Assembly (NCBI GenBank): GCA_024710405.1
Contig: JANJUV010000002.1
Location: forward strand, 310,001-374,000
Direction of reading: 5' to 3'
DNA length: 64,000 bases
From: Bacteroidales bacterium
Lineage (GTDB): Bacteria > Bacteroidota > Bacteroidia > Bacteroidales > F082
Each line of letters starts with the position of its first letter. Positions within the stretch are counted from its first letter, which is position 1. Positions 26,983-36,187 of the stretch are shown piece by piece. The notes beneath the pieces are model-generated. The model did not search any database and had not been told where the DNA came from. It saw only the letters and a list, made by a program, of their open reading frames with translations. A program made the translations under genes and the position numbers.

Positions 26983-27010
26983 CCGTAAAGTTATGAAATC
27001 CACCAAATAA
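26983..27010. repeat. dispersed repeat B, copy 2
   Basis: Identical over 28 bases to 24223-24250. It lies 184 bases upstream of the lipoprotein gene. About 36 bases before it stands TTTATAAGCGCTT, which resembles the tract at the same place before copy 1. The gap 26800-27085 has no other content that I can see. Confidence 0.8.
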
Positions 27011-27085
27011 GCAAGCACAGTCACAAACAAACTGATGTTTTTTTTAATGGGAAAATTGCCGGTGTTGTGGGCTGTGGTGCCTTGT

Positions 27086-29710
27086 TTACAGCCGCACCTC
27101 TCCCCCGCTCAGGGGGATGGCGATGCGGATGCCGCTGTGGTGGTGGCGGCCGCCTGTGAAAGAGGTATAGACCTCCGCAGTAAACAGCAAAAACAACTGG
27201 TTGAGGCCATAGGCTGCCTCAACATAGGGCTGCCGGCCTTCCTGCAGCAGCACAGCTGCCGAAAGACTCTCGCGGATCAGGCTGCCCGCCAGAAATGGCA
27301 GTCTTTTGATGAGTATGCGGCTGTGCGAATAATCCAGCCGGGCATGCAGATAGGCTGCATTGGTGCTCCTTTCGTAAAAACCCAGTCCCCTGAAACCCTG
27401 CCTGCCGCTGATGCCGATCCAGAGCGGGTCGGTGGCAAAATGCCTGTAGTCGGCAAAAAACAGGGCAGTCGTATCCGTAAACATCCCTGCTGCAACAGTA
27501 TAGGAGAAATTGCCGGCAAGGCGCAGTTCAAAGCCTTGTTTCACGGAGGCTTCCAGCAAACCGAATTCGGCCGTGCTTCCATCGAAGCCCGGCACTGCCT
27601 GCTGCCAACGGAGACCAAAGGTGGGATAGCGCGAATAAAGCATGGTCTTTCGCCTGCCCTCCAGACGGTAGAAATGGCGCGGAGTGTAGCTGAGGTTGGC
27701 CCCAAGCAGCATGGCCCTGTGTCCGGCAACAAGTGCGGGTTGTCCGGCAATCGCCTCAGGCAGGTTGGGTGTGTAGCGCTGTCCGGTGATACTCGCCAGG
27801 AAAAAGTCTGTTTGGTTTTCCAACGGCCGTCTCCGTGCATATTCGGCCGAAACCCCCAGAGTCAGGCCGTTGACGAGGTCGGTGGTATGGGTCAGCTTCA
27901 CATAGTCTTTTTCGTACAGCTTCATGTAGTTCTGCCTGTTGAACAGGCTGGTGATGCTGTTCATCAGGGGATGGATACCGGCACTGCTGAAGTCGGCCGA
28001 CTTCCTGCCGCCTTCGATGCCCACCGAAGCCCTGCGGAAGGGGTCATACTGCCAGTTGGCATGGATTTTCCCGCCGGGGCGCTGACGGGCAAATGCATAA
28101 CTCATGTCCACACCGGTTCTGAAACGCCTGCCCGACGGCCCATCGTTCTGAAATGTAAACTTCTGCTCATACAGGAATCCGTCCACCGTATTGAATGAGA
28201 GTCCTGACGGGCTGATAAGCCCGTTGTAGCCCATCGTCCATCGGGAGTTCAGTTTGATCTTGCTTTCGCCGAACACCAGATCGTTCAGCCAGGGCATTTT
28301 TCGTGCTGTAGTGTCGGTTTTCGCGGTATCAGCTGTCTTCTCTCCAAAACTGGCCTGTTCTTCAAGGGTGAGGGGCACAGGACGAAACTGTTGCCAGTAG
28401 TCGCTGCTGCGTGTCCGAGCGCTGTCGCTGATTTCGGTGTTGCGTGGCTTCACCTCTAGCGAAGGCTTCACCCGGTTGGCATTGGTTTCCATGCGCACCA
28501 GCCTGTTGAGTTCGCGCGCCTGTTTGTTGCTCAGTTCTTCTTCTGCCAGCAAGGCCTGTATCTGCTGCTGTCTGGCACTTTCAGCAGCAGGCTCCTTGTT
28601 TGTAACCGTTTTTATTTCAGGCTCCTGAATCTCTTCAGGCAGTTGTTCCTCCTGTACCAGACGGGCATAAAAAGCATGGTCGAGGGTGGGATTCATGCTG
28701 ATTTCATAGTCACTCACCGTGACAAGGTATCGGAACTTGGCTTCAGCGCCCATTGCTTCTACATGCACATCATAATCGTGGCTCACGGGCATCCATACCA
28801 TAGGTTTCACTTCCTGAAACAGCTGTCTGATGTTTATGCTGAACATATTCTGCTCCACTTTCAGGTCAACCGAATGCAGGTTCCAGCCGCCTTCGCGGAT
28901 AAAAATGGTTCCGCTGTAAAGGTCTTGTCCTTTACGCCGGGGGATCACCCTGATTTTGTTGATGGTGTGCCCGTTTTCGACAAAACTGCCTTCGAGTTTG
29001 AAGCGGTACACCGTAAATGCGTTGCGGCTGAGCGGCGAAATAATGCCGCTGATGTCCTGATACAGGCTGAGTGCCACAAACTGCATGGGGTCGGCCTGTT
29101 CCTCAAAGCCGGCACTCCGTGTCGAAATCACCTCTGTTTTCAGAGGCTCACCGGTTTTATAATGGATTTTGGAGATCGTCTCGGTAACAAAATATTTGCC
29201 CACTTCAATCCCATCCTCTTTCATCTGTCGCCGCAGCAGCATGGGAATTTTCAGTGCCACCCCGGTGCCTTTGAGATACACCCCTGCCTTGTATTCCGAC
29301 ACCTGTTTGAGGTAATATCCGCTCAGGCTGATGGCTTTGCGCATGATGTAATAGGCAGGATCTTCGCCGCTTGCCGTTACAATCACTTCGGCCAGATTAT
29401 AGTGTTGCACAGTGAGTGTGACATGCAGCTCCACGTCCTGCGGCCCGACAAGGACTTTATGCGTGACTGTCTTATATCCCAGGTACTGAAACACCAGTTC
29501 ATGCTCGCCTTCGGGCAGATTAAGTCTGTATTCGCCACTGAGGTTTGCCGTGGTACCTTTTTGAAGAGAAGGCACATACACCGAAGCAAAAGGGATTGGT
29601 TCATCCTGCTTGTCTTTGATGGTTCCAAACACCGACTGGGCAGTGCCCTTGTGCCACACAACCAACAGCAGGATAACAGGCAAAAGAATCCGTAAAGCAG
29701 TTTGTTTCAT
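27086..29710 (-). CDS. DUF5686 / carboxypeptidase-regulatory-like surface protein
   Basis: Protein of 874 residues with a signal peptide ending near HKGTAQ. Residues about 27-105 form a carboxypeptidase regulatory-like beta domain (GTIKDKQDEPIPFASVYVPS, then GEYRLNLPEGEHELVFQYLGYKTV), as also found at the start of TonB-dependent receptors. The rest has the DUF5686 pattern, with a beta-barrel-like C-terminal half ending GIRIAIPLSGGEVRL. No plug domain is visible, so I do not call it a TonB receptor. Location is expected to be the outer membrane; substrate unknown. It is GC-rich compared with the AT-rich region next door. Confidence 0.82.
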   Translation of the reverse strand: MKQTALRILLPVILLLVVWHKGTAQSVFGTIKDKQDEPIPFASVYVPSLQKGTTANLSGEYRLNLPEGEHELVFQYLGYKTVTHKVLVGPQDVELHVTLTVQHYNLAEVIVTASGEDPAYYIMRKAISLSGYYLKQVSEYKAGVYLKGTGVALKIPMLLRRQMKEDGIEVGKYFVTETISKIHYKTGEPLKTEVISTRSAGFEEQADPMQFVALSLYQDISGIISPLSRNAFTVYRFKLEGSFVENGHTINKIRVIPRRKGQDLYSGTIFIREGGWNLHSVDLKVEQNMFSINIRQLFQEVKPMVWMPVSHDYDVHVEAMGAEAKFRYLVTVSDYEISMNPTLDHAFYARLVQEEQLPEEIQEPEIKTVTNKEPAAESARQQQIQALLAEEELSNKQARELNRLVRMETNANRVKPSLEVKPRNTEISDSARTRSSDYWQQFRPVPLTLEEQASFGEKTADTAKTDTTARKMPWLNDLVFGESKIKLNSRWTMGYNGLISPSGLSFNTVDGFLYEQKFTFQNDGPSGRRFRTGVDMSYAFARQRPGGKIHANWQYDPFRRASVGIEGGRKSADFSSAGIHPLMNSITSLFNRQNYMKLYEKDYVKLTHTTDLVNGLTLGVSAEYARRRPLENQTDFFLASITGQRYTPNLPEAIAGQPALVAGHRAMLLGANLSYTPRHFYRLEGRRKTMLYSRYPTFGLRWQQAVPGFDGSTAEFGLLEASVKQGFELRLAGNFSYTVAAGMFTDTTALFFADYRHFATDPLWIGISGRQGFRGLGFYERSTNAAYLHARLDYSHSRILIKRLPFLAGSLIRESLSAAVLLQEGRQPYVEAAYGLNQLFLLFTAEVYTSFTGGRHHHSGIRIAIPLSGGEVRL

Positions 29711-29833
29711 ACGTCAAAACTAACTAAAGATGAAAGAGCCTCCCTGAATAAAAACTTAAAAAAACCAAATTTCAATATGTAGCATTGGTTTCAACGATGT
29801 AAAGAGGCATTTCGGCCTTGAAAGCCTGAAAAA

Positions 29834-30604
29834 CTATGTCTTCCGGTGGATGATGGTGGCGCAGGGTTGAGCAGTGGGCATCAGCAGCAGGTCGTTCACA
29901 TTCACATGCGGAGGCAGATTGGCCGCAAACCATACAGCTTCGGCCACATCTTCACCGCGCAGGGGAGTGAAACCCTGATACACCAGGTCGGCACGCTTTT
30001 CATCGTCTTTGAACCTGACGAGCGAGAATTCCGTTTCCACCGCGCCCGGCGCTACCTGCGTCACTTTCACCCCATGAGGGGCAAGGTCAATCCGCATTCC
30101 TTTGGTAAGGCCGTCCACAGCAAATTTGGTGGCACTGTACACATTTCCGGCGGGATAGTTTTCTTTACCGGCGATGGAGCCAATGTTGACAATATGACCG
30201 CTTTTCCGGGCCACCATCAGGGGCGAAATAGCCCTGGTGATGTAGAGCAGTCCTTTGATGTTGGTGTCGATCATACGCTCCCAGTCGTCAACAAAACCTT
30301 CGTGAATGGGTTCGAGACCCACAGCCAGCCCGGCATTGTTCACCAGAAGGTCCACCTCAAGCCGGTGTGCACTCAGGTAATCCAGCAGCATTCCTGCTGC
30401 CTGCGGGCGTCTTACATCAGCCGACAGCCCGTGCACCTGCACCTGATACTCTGAAGCCAGAGCTGTTGCCAGTGTTTTGATCCGCTCTTCCCTGCGTGCC
30501 AGCAGGATCAGGTTCCAGCCCCCGCGGGCAAACCTTCGGGCACAGGCTTCACCGATTCCGCTGCTGGCGCCGGTGATCAGGGCAGTTTTTGTTTCGGTTT
30601 TCAT
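29834..30604 (-). CDS. SDR family NAD(P)-dependent oxidoreductase
   Basis: Short-chain dehydrogenase of 256 residues. TGASSGIG at 11-18 is the nucleotide-binding loop, NNAGLAVG near 90 the structural motif, and the catalytic residues are Ser in NIGSIAG and Tyr/Lys in YSATK. An Arg-rich segment after the second strand (LARREERI) favours NADP. The length and the motif order match the YdfG-like (3-hydroxy acid dehydrogenase/malonic semialdehyde reductase) branch, but substrate cannot be fixed from sequence alone. It lies 50 bases downstream of the mevalonate operon on the same strand. Confidence 0.88.
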   Translation of the reverse strand: MKTETKTALITGASSGIGEACARRFARGGWNLILLARREERIKTLATALASEYQVQVHGLSADVRRPQAAGMLLDYLSAHRLEVDLLVNNAGLAVGLEPIHEGFVDDWERMIDTNIKGLLYITRAISPLMVARKSGHIVNIGSIAGKENYPAGNVYSATKFAVDGLTKGMRIDLAPHGVKVTQVAPGAVETEFSLVRFKDDEKRADLVYQGFTPLRGEDVAEAVWFAANLPPHVNVNDLLLMPTAQPCATIIHRKT

Positions 30605-30654
30605 GTATTTATGTTGCGAATGAAATAATCACACATGTACATCCTGCAGCAGGT

Positions 30655-31758
30655 TTAATAACTGATCCGTGTGGGGCCGCTGCCAGCCTTGTCATCAATC
30701 CAGCGCCCGTCAGCGCAATACTGCAGGAGTTGTTCGCGGATGAATTCCTGTAACTTATCAGCATATTTTCCGGGATACAACAAGTGGACATTAGGTCCTG
30801 CATCGAGAGTGAAACAAACCGGGATGTGCTGCTCCCTGCGGAACTGACGCACCGCCTGAATCACCGACACTGTCTGAGGTTCGATGAGCAGATAAGATGG
30901 CCGGCTGGTCATCATCAGGGCATGAAGCTGCAAAGCCTCCTCTTCGGTGATCTGCACAAAAGTTTCAAGATCTCCCTGCATCATAGCTTGTGTAAGGCGC
31001 TCAAGGTTCTGATGGGCAAGGGCATAACGGGTTTCAGCAAAAGGATTGTTTTCCATAAGGGCATGTCCTGCCCTGCTCGACACCGACTTGGTTCCGGAAT
31101 GCACTATCAGTATGCTGTCGCGCATCTCCCTGAAGTCGGCATGAAGAAACTGCTCTGCCGGAACGGCAAACTCCTGCGAGGAACCTGCCACTGCTTTCGA
31201 CGTGCCCCATACCGCAGCATACGGAAACACCGAACGCGAGGCGCTGCCGGAGGCAAGTCGTGCAAAATAAGATGCCTTACGGATAAACTCTTCATGGTTA
31301 AGCTTCGCCTCAGCAAATTGTTGTTCCACATTGAGCAGACAGAGCACCAACGCACTCATCGAACTTGCCGATGAGGCGATTCCCGAAGAATGCGGAAAGT
31401 TGTTCCGGCTTTCAACCGAAAGATGCAGATGGTTCAGGAAGGGAAAAAACGGTTCAACGGACTTTAGAAACAATTCAATTTTCTCACCAAATGCCGGATT
31501 TGGTTTCCCTTCAAAAGCAAACTGAAGACTGATTCCTGTCTGCTTTTTCCGCCGCCACGACAGGCTTGTTTCGGAACGTGCCTCACTGAGTGTAAAACTC
31601 AGCGAAGGATTCATGGGTAACTGTCGGTCATATTTGCCCCAGTATTTGACAACGGCAATATTGGAAGGGCTTTGCCAGGCTGTTGTTCCTTCCACCACTG
31701 ATTCAGGGATATGTGTTAAAGCACTGTCGAGATATACTTGTTCAATCAGGGAACTCAC
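30655..31758 (-). CDS. mvaD: diphosphomevalonate decarboxylase
   Basis: GHMP-family enzyme that decarboxylates mevalonate 5-diphosphate to isopentenyl diphosphate with ATP. The 367-residue chain has SPSNIAVVKYWGK at 31-43, the substrate-binding signature; HSSGIASSASSMSALVL, the ATP loop; and DAGPNVHLLYP near the end. It starts with GTG at 31758, overlapping the TGA of the upstream kinase by four bases (GTGA), so translation is probably coupled. Third gene of a minus-strand mevalonate operon. Confidence 0.92.
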   Translation of the reverse strand: MSSLIEQVYLDSALTHIPESVVEGTTAWQSPSNIAVVKYWGKYDRQLPMNPSLSFTLSEARSETSLSWRRKKQTGISLQFAFEGKPNPAFGEKIELFLKSVEPFFPFLNHLHLSVESRNNFPHSSGIASSASSMSALVLCLLNVEQQFAEAKLNHEEFIRKASYFARLASGSASRSVFPYAAVWGTSKAVAGSSQEFAVPAEQFLHADFREMRDSILIVHSGTKSVSSRAGHALMENNPFAETRYALAHQNLERLTQAMMQGDLETFVQITEEEALQLHALMMTSRPSYLLIEPQTVSVIQAVRQFRREQHIPVCFTLDAGPNVHLLYPGKYADKLQEFIREQLLQYCADGRWIDDKAGSGPTRISY

Positions 31759-32708
31759 GTTTGCGTTGGTTTTAGGATGGTTTGATCATATTGAAGTACT
31801 ACCGGCATTCCTTTTCCGGTAAAATAGGCCTCTGTTTCAGTTGCGGGCAGGTCAGTGAGGGCAAGCAGAAAATCACCGCCCCAGGCGCCCAGCGATTTCA
31901 GTTGTCCGGGGAAATCGGGAAAGGAATCGCCCACGGGTGGCATGGACAGCAGTTCTGAAATGATTTCGTCATGTTCGCGTATAAGTGTGCAGAAATCATT
32001 CAGGTTAGTGGATGTCACCATCCGTCGGCTGATGCGGCTGACAGCGGCAACGGCTTCTGTCAGGTCGCTGTCCTCATGCCGTTGGTTGAAGCTGCGGATG
32101 CTGTCGTCGGAGCGCTGCTTGCGCCCCGAATACACGAAATACATATTTGCAGCAAAAGGAGGCGCAAAGGCGGCTTTGCGCACCACCGGCCTCATATTGC
32201 TGAGTCTGTAATACAGCGGTCCTTGAGCATCTGCACAGGCAATGTCGTAGCCTGAGCCTCCTACCGACAGGTTCAAAAGGGTGTAGGGATCAACGGCAGC
32301 CCAGCCGGCCAGAGCGGAAATGAGTGTTGAACTGGAACCAAATCCCCAGTCGGGGTCAAAATCAAGCCGTGTCTCAACCGAATGCGACCGATCGCCCGAA
32401 AATAAACCCGGTCTGAGCTGACTTAAAGTAAGCAATATCATTTGCAGGCGTATGGCCTTGGGCTGATCGCTGCATGAAAGGAGTTCGAGACCGGGCAGGG
32501 CAAAAACGGCTTCGAACCACACAGCTTCAGGTGTGTATGCTTTCCAGGTGATTGCAGGGGCGTCTCCGGCTGCACAGGTGGTCACTGTGAGCGACTGTCC
32601 GTAGCGCAAGGGGATTGCAAGTGCTTCGGCACCTTTCAGCACAAGATATTCGCCCGACAGCAGAAGTTTACCGTGTGCCCGAAAAGTCTGCTTTACTTCC
32701 CGGTTCAT
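31755..32708 (-). CDS. GYDIA-family GHMP kinase, probable mevalonate kinase
   Basis: Protein of 317 residues with the GHMP fold: AHGKLLLSGEYLVLKGAEAL at the N-terminus, the ATP loop WGFGSSSTLISALAGW and GGSGYDIACADAQGPLYY, the motif that names the GYDIA group. The gene lies between HMG-CoA reductase and diphosphomevalonate decarboxylase, overlapping each by four bases, so it probably phosphorylates mevalonate or phosphomevalonate. Only one kinase is encoded in this operon although the classical pathway needs two; the second must lie elsewhere or the enzyme is bifunctional. That point is inference. Confidence 0.85.
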   Translation of the reverse strand: MNREVKQTFRAHGKLLLSGEYLVLKGAEALAIPLRYGQSLTVTTCAAGDAPAITWKAYTPEAVWFEAVFALPGLELLSCSDQPKAIRLQMILLTLSQLRPGLFSGDRSHSVETRLDFDPDWGFGSSSTLISALAGWAAVDPYTLLNLSVGGSGYDIACADAQGPLYYRLSNMRPVVRKAAFAPPFAANMYFVYSGRKQRSDDSIRSFNQRHEDSDLTEAVAAVSRISRRMVTSTNLNDFCTLIREHDEIISELLSMPPVGDSFPDFPGQLKSLGAWGGDFLLALTDLPATETEAYFTGKGMPVVLQYDQTILKPTQT

Positions 32709-34033
32709 CTCCGCAATGAGGCGATATATTGACCGACACTGGCGAACGATACCTTCTGGTCTTTGAAATGTTCAACAGCAGCGTTCTTTTCAGCATCGCT
32801 GGCCTTGAAATGATTGAGGATATTAAAAAGGTGCATCTTCATGTGTCCGGCCTGAATGCCTTTGGTGGTAAGGGATTTCACTGCGCTGAAATTATTGGCC
32901 AGACCCATTGCAGAAGCAATCATCATCAGTTCGGGTGCTGTGGGATTTCCAAGCAATTCGAGGGATTGTTTGGCCAGGGGATGCAGGCTGGTGAGGCCGC
33001 CGACGGTTCCCATAGCTAAAGGGACTTCGAGGACAAAACGGAACATCCCATCGCTTATTTCAACATGGGAAAGGCTTTTGTATTGCCCGCCGGATGCAGC
33101 ATAGGCATGTCCGGCAGCTTCAATGGCCCTGAAATCGTTTCCGGTAGCAATGGCCACTGCATCGATACCGTTGTAAATTCCTTTGTTGTGTGTTGTGGCG
33201 CGGTACACATCCACTTCGGCAATACGCACTGCTGTTTCAAACTTGCGTGCAAAAGCCTCGCCATCGAGCTTTTCATCCACGTTATCGAGTTGCTCCAGCG
33301 GGCATTCGACCCAGGTGCGCACGAGACATTCAGGAGTGAAATTGCTCAGGATGGCCATGATAATTTCGCACTGACGGCTTTCCAGATCAAGATGAATCTG
33401 TTCTGAGAGAAATACTTTCAATGATTGGGCAAACTCCTCCAGAACTGAATTAATGAAGTTAGCGCCCATGGAGTCACGGGTTTCAAAGCTTACCATCAGC
33501 TGGTAATAATGGTCAATCCTGTCGGTCATGTCCACCAGACTGATGTCGATAATGCCGCCTCCGCGCTTTTCCATATTGGCCGTGATGTGCGCGGAATCTG
33601 AGCGCAGGCGTTCTTTAAGGGCCGGCATCAGTCCGGTAAGCACTGTGGTGGCTCCTTTCCAGATAAAATGTACCTGCCCGATCTTTTTGGTGGAGACCAC
33701 TTCAGATTTAAAACCTCCCCTTTCGCTCCAGAATTTGGCAGCGGCTGAGGCGGCAGCAACCACCGAACTTTCTTCAATAACCATTGGAACAAGATAGTTG
33801 CGTCCGTTGATAATCACATTGGGGGCGATTCCATAAGGGATGATGAAATTGGTGATGGTGTTTTCGCTGAATTCATCAAACAACTTTTGCTGGCTTTCAT
33901 CACTGTGCCAGAAGCTTTTCAGCAATTCGATCACCTCTCCGGGATTCTCGAAATACTCGGCAACAAGTTTCAGCTTGTCTTCCTTCAGCAGTTTGGAGAA
34001 GCCTTTGATGATGATGTCTCTTTTTCTTCCCAT
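32705..34033 (-). CDS. mvaA: hydroxymethylglutaryl-CoA reductase, class II
   Basis: Reduces HMG-CoA to mevalonate. The 442-residue protein lacks membrane segments, as in bacterial class II enzymes. The block VIEESSVVAAASAAAKFW (about 85-102) contains the catalytic glutamate; NKGIYNGIDAVAIATGNDFR and GTVGGLTSLHPLAKQSLELLG are further family marks. It is the first gene of the operon; its TGA overlaps the ATG of the GHMP kinase by four bases. This indicates that the organism makes isoprenoids through mevalonate. No HMG-CoA synthase gene is present in the window. Confidence 0.93.
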   Translation of the reverse strand: MGRKRDIIIKGFSKLLKEDKLKLVAEYFENPGEVIELLKSFWHSDESQQKLFDEFSENTITNFIIPYGIAPNVIINGRNYLVPMVIEESSVVAAASAAAKFWSERGGFKSEVVSTKKIGQVHFIWKGATTVLTGLMPALKERLRSDSAHITANMEKRGGGIIDISLVDMTDRIDHYYQLMVSFETRDSMGANFINSVLEEFAQSLKVFLSEQIHLDLESRQCEIIMAILSNFTPECLVRTWVECPLEQLDNVDEKLDGEAFARKFETAVRIAEVDVYRATTHNKGIYNGIDAVAIATGNDFRAIEAAGHAYAASGGQYKSLSHVEISDGMFRFVLEVPLAMGTVGGLTSLHPLAKQSLELLGNPTAPELMMIASAMGLANNFSAVKSLTTKGIQAGHMKMHLFNILNHFKASDAEKNAAVEHFKDQKVSFASVGQYIASLRR

Positions 34034-34118
34034 GGTATCAGATTAATTCCATAAGCGTGCGCAAGATGAAACAAAGTAACGCAATAAAAGTTTCATTCGG
34101 TGCTATTTCGGACAATTT

Positions 34119-34664
34119 TTACCAGATATCTTCCTTTTTTTCGGGGCCGGGTTTCATTTTTTCTTTCAGGTTGGCACTCCATTGGGCGGCATAATCTGTG
34201 ATTTGTTGGATATAACTTGCCCAGACAGGGTCATATTTCGGGTCTTCCGTGTTTAACCAACGTTCTATTTCATAGCGTGAGGCTGTTTTCAGCAGCAGGT
34301 CGGAGATGGTATACCGATAGCGCCCTTCCCTGACTTCAATGGTAAATTCGTAAAAAACAAAAGCAACCTCTTTTACCGTTCCGTCTTCCTGACCTTGAGT
34401 GATGCGGATGGTATGTTTGCCGATAATTTTTCCTGTGGCTTTGTCCCTCACACTGGTCACACGTACCGGATCGCGGTAGTAGTTATTGAGCCAGTTGATG
34501 CACCTGTTGAAGAGCTCCTCTTGCGAACCGGGTTCTTCAACAACTTCCTGAAACTTTATTTTGCCAGTTTCGGAATCGCGGGGCACAGGGGATTCCTGAG
34601 CCTGAAGCAGCAAGGTTGCCGGCAACAGCAGGGCGGCAAGCAGTAGAAACGATTTCGTTGTCAT
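34119..34664 (-). CDS. DUF4468 exported protein
   Basis: Protein of 181 residues from the ATG at 34664; the frame is open 18 codons further, but the chosen start gives the signal peptide ending near LLLQAQ and follows a promoter box. TGKIKFQEVVEEPGSQEELFNRCINW is the conserved opening of DUF4468, and the central beta segments are compatible. No function is known for the family. The C-terminal tail is lysine- and proline-rich. Confidence 0.78.
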   Translation of the reverse strand: MTTKSFLLLAALLLPATLLLQAQESPVPRDSETGKIKFQEVVEEPGSQEELFNRCINWLNNYYRDPVRVTSVRDKATGKIIGKHTIRITQGQEDGTVKEVAFVFYEFTIEVREGRYRYTISDLLLKTASRYEIERWLNTEDPKYDPVWASYIQQITDYAAQWSANLKEKMKPGPEKKEDIW

Positions 34665-34693
34665 GGTTCGCAGGTTAATATCCGGTAAATAAG

Positions 34694-34701
34694 CAAAGTT
34701 A
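34694..34701 (-). promoter_or_regulatory. -7 promoter box of the DUF4468 gene
   Basis: Reads TAACTTTG on the minus strand, an exact match to TAnnTTTG, 30 bases upstream of the ATG at 34664. This spacing supports the shorter start for the gene. Confidence 0.5.
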
Positions 34702-35008
34702 AGGCAAAAAAGTTTCAATGTCCATGCTTTTTAACGTTTGCAGGAGCAGTTTAGCATTATGCCGGCAGATAATCTATGTCTTTTCATTGGCTGCATATGG
34801 CCTTGTGCGCCTCAATCAAGTATCGCAAAAGAGCAAAAAAACTATCTTTACAAACGAAATTTAACCGGCGGGCGGTATTGATTTAGATTTTAATAATTAG
34901 TTTTTAAAGTTTACAGACAGCACGTCTTTAAGTACACGCTGCTGGTTGTTTTTCTGCCTGTCGAAAAAGACTTCTCATGAAAATACACTGCAATCTGGCC
35001 TCAATTCT
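34702..35008. other. intergenic region before the flavin-redox pair
   Basis: About 300 bases between divergent genes. It has a plus-strand TATCTTTA at 34843-34850 that could be a weak -7 box for the downstream pair, leaving a leader of about 150 bases. I see no gene, hairpin or known riboswitch fold in it. Confidence 0.4.
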
Positions 35009-36187
35009 ATGCGCTTAAAACAGATACAAACAATTACCTACCACTATTATATTCTGTTTGTACTGCTGGCTGCCGTTGCCATAAGCGGAGGAAGGGATTT
35101 TCTTTTTCACAGGGATGAAGTTGTGGTGAATGTAGGTCTTACGGATATTCAGAAGGTTTTCCCGGCAGCATCGCAATTTTCAGCAAACAGATTTGGCATT
35201 TATGATGTGTACACTGCTGACGGACACAAAAACGGAAGTGCATTCCTCTCATCCAATTACACCCGGCAGTTTGGATATGCCGGAATCGTTCCACTCCTGA
35301 TCGGTGTTGACGAAAATCTGATTATTTTAAAGATCTATGTTTTGCCGAACAACGAAACCGGTGATTATGTGGAAGCTGTTTACAGCGACAAATTTATCGG
35401 CAGCTGGAAGGGAGTCAGTCTTGAAGATGCCCTGCAGCTAAAAGTGGATGTTGTTTCGGGGGCAACGCACACAAGCAAAGCGGTGATCGCCGGTGTCAGG
35501 CATACTGCTTCTCATGTTCTGAATGCCGAATCGGCTGTTGTTGCTGAAACAAGCCTGTGGACAACCGTCAAAGACATTCTGTTTTTATTGGTGATATTGT
35601 TGTCGGTAGTGATCGTATATAAAAAAGGAAGGGCTAAGTATCGCACTGTTTATCTTTTTCTTGTATTGCTTATCATGGGGCTGATCCTCAACAATGCGCT
35701 CTCAGCCAGATTGCTGCATGGTTGGCTGCTGGAAGGATTTATGTGGCGGGCCAACTGGCAAAGCATATTTGTACTCATTCTGGCAGTGGCACTCCCCCTT
35801 ATCGGTAAGCGTAAGTTCTACTGTAACTACCTTTGTCCGATGGGCGCACTGCAGGAGCTTACTAACAAAATCTCTCCTTTCAGGAAAAGAAAACTTCCAA
35901 CTGTATTCATAGGCATAAGCCTAAGGGAAATTTACCTTGCCTTGATTGCAGGTGCACTGCTCACAGGCTTTACACCCGAGTTGGCCTATCTGGAACCTTT
36001 CATGTTTTTTTCATTTAACATTATCGGAATCGGGCTCATCCTGTTTGGTGCGGCAGTTATTGTTCTGTCGTTGTTTTTCAGCCAGCCGTGGTGCGCTGTC
36101 TGCCCCACTGGATGTTTTTTGGACATCCTGCCGCCCGACAAAATAAAAAATATTGAATCAAAGCACATTGACCATGCACAAAAGTAA
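35009..36187 (+). CDS. FMN-binding, NosR/NapH-like iron-sulfur membrane protein
   Basis: Membrane redox protein of 392 residues starting at the ATG at 35009. After an N-terminal anchor (about 11-25), an extracytosolic FMN-binding domain ends in VVSGATHTSKAV (SGAT at 150-153), the motif to which ApbE-type enzymes attach FMN through a threonine. Several membrane segments follow. The cysteine motifs CNYLCPMGALQEL and CAVCPTGCFLDILPP fit 4Fe-4S sites of the NosR/NapH type. Probable role: electron transfer across the membrane to an outside acceptor. Its reading frame overlaps the next gene by 14 bases. No apbE is present in the window. Confidence 0.85.
   Translation: MRLKQIQTITYHYYILFVLLAAVAISGGRDFLFHRDEVVVNVGLTDIQKVFPAASQFSANRFGIYDVYTADGHKNGSAFLSSNYTRQFGYAGIVPLLIGVDENLIILKIYVLPNNETGDYVEAVYSDKFIGSWKGVSLEDALQLKVDVVSGATHTSKAVIAGVRHTASHVLNAESAVVAETSLWTTVKDILFLLVILLSVVIVYKKGRAKYRTVYLFLVLLIMGLILNNALSARLLHGWLLEGFMWRANWQSIFVLILAVALPLIGKRKFYCNYLCPMGALQELTNKISPFRKRKLPTVFIGISLREIYLALIAGALLTGFTPELAYLEPFMFFSFNIIGIGLILFGAAVIVLSLFFSQPWCAVCPTGCFLDILPPDKIKNIESKHIDHAQK

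Noticed and set aside
28643-29695. Long open frame antisense to the DUF5686 gene
   Set aside because: No domain, skewed composition and full overlap with a convincing gene; a by-product of high GC content at third positions.
29715-29722. TAGTTTTG promoter box before the DUF5686 gene
   Set aside because: It lies only five bases before the start codon, so transcription would begin inside the coding frame.
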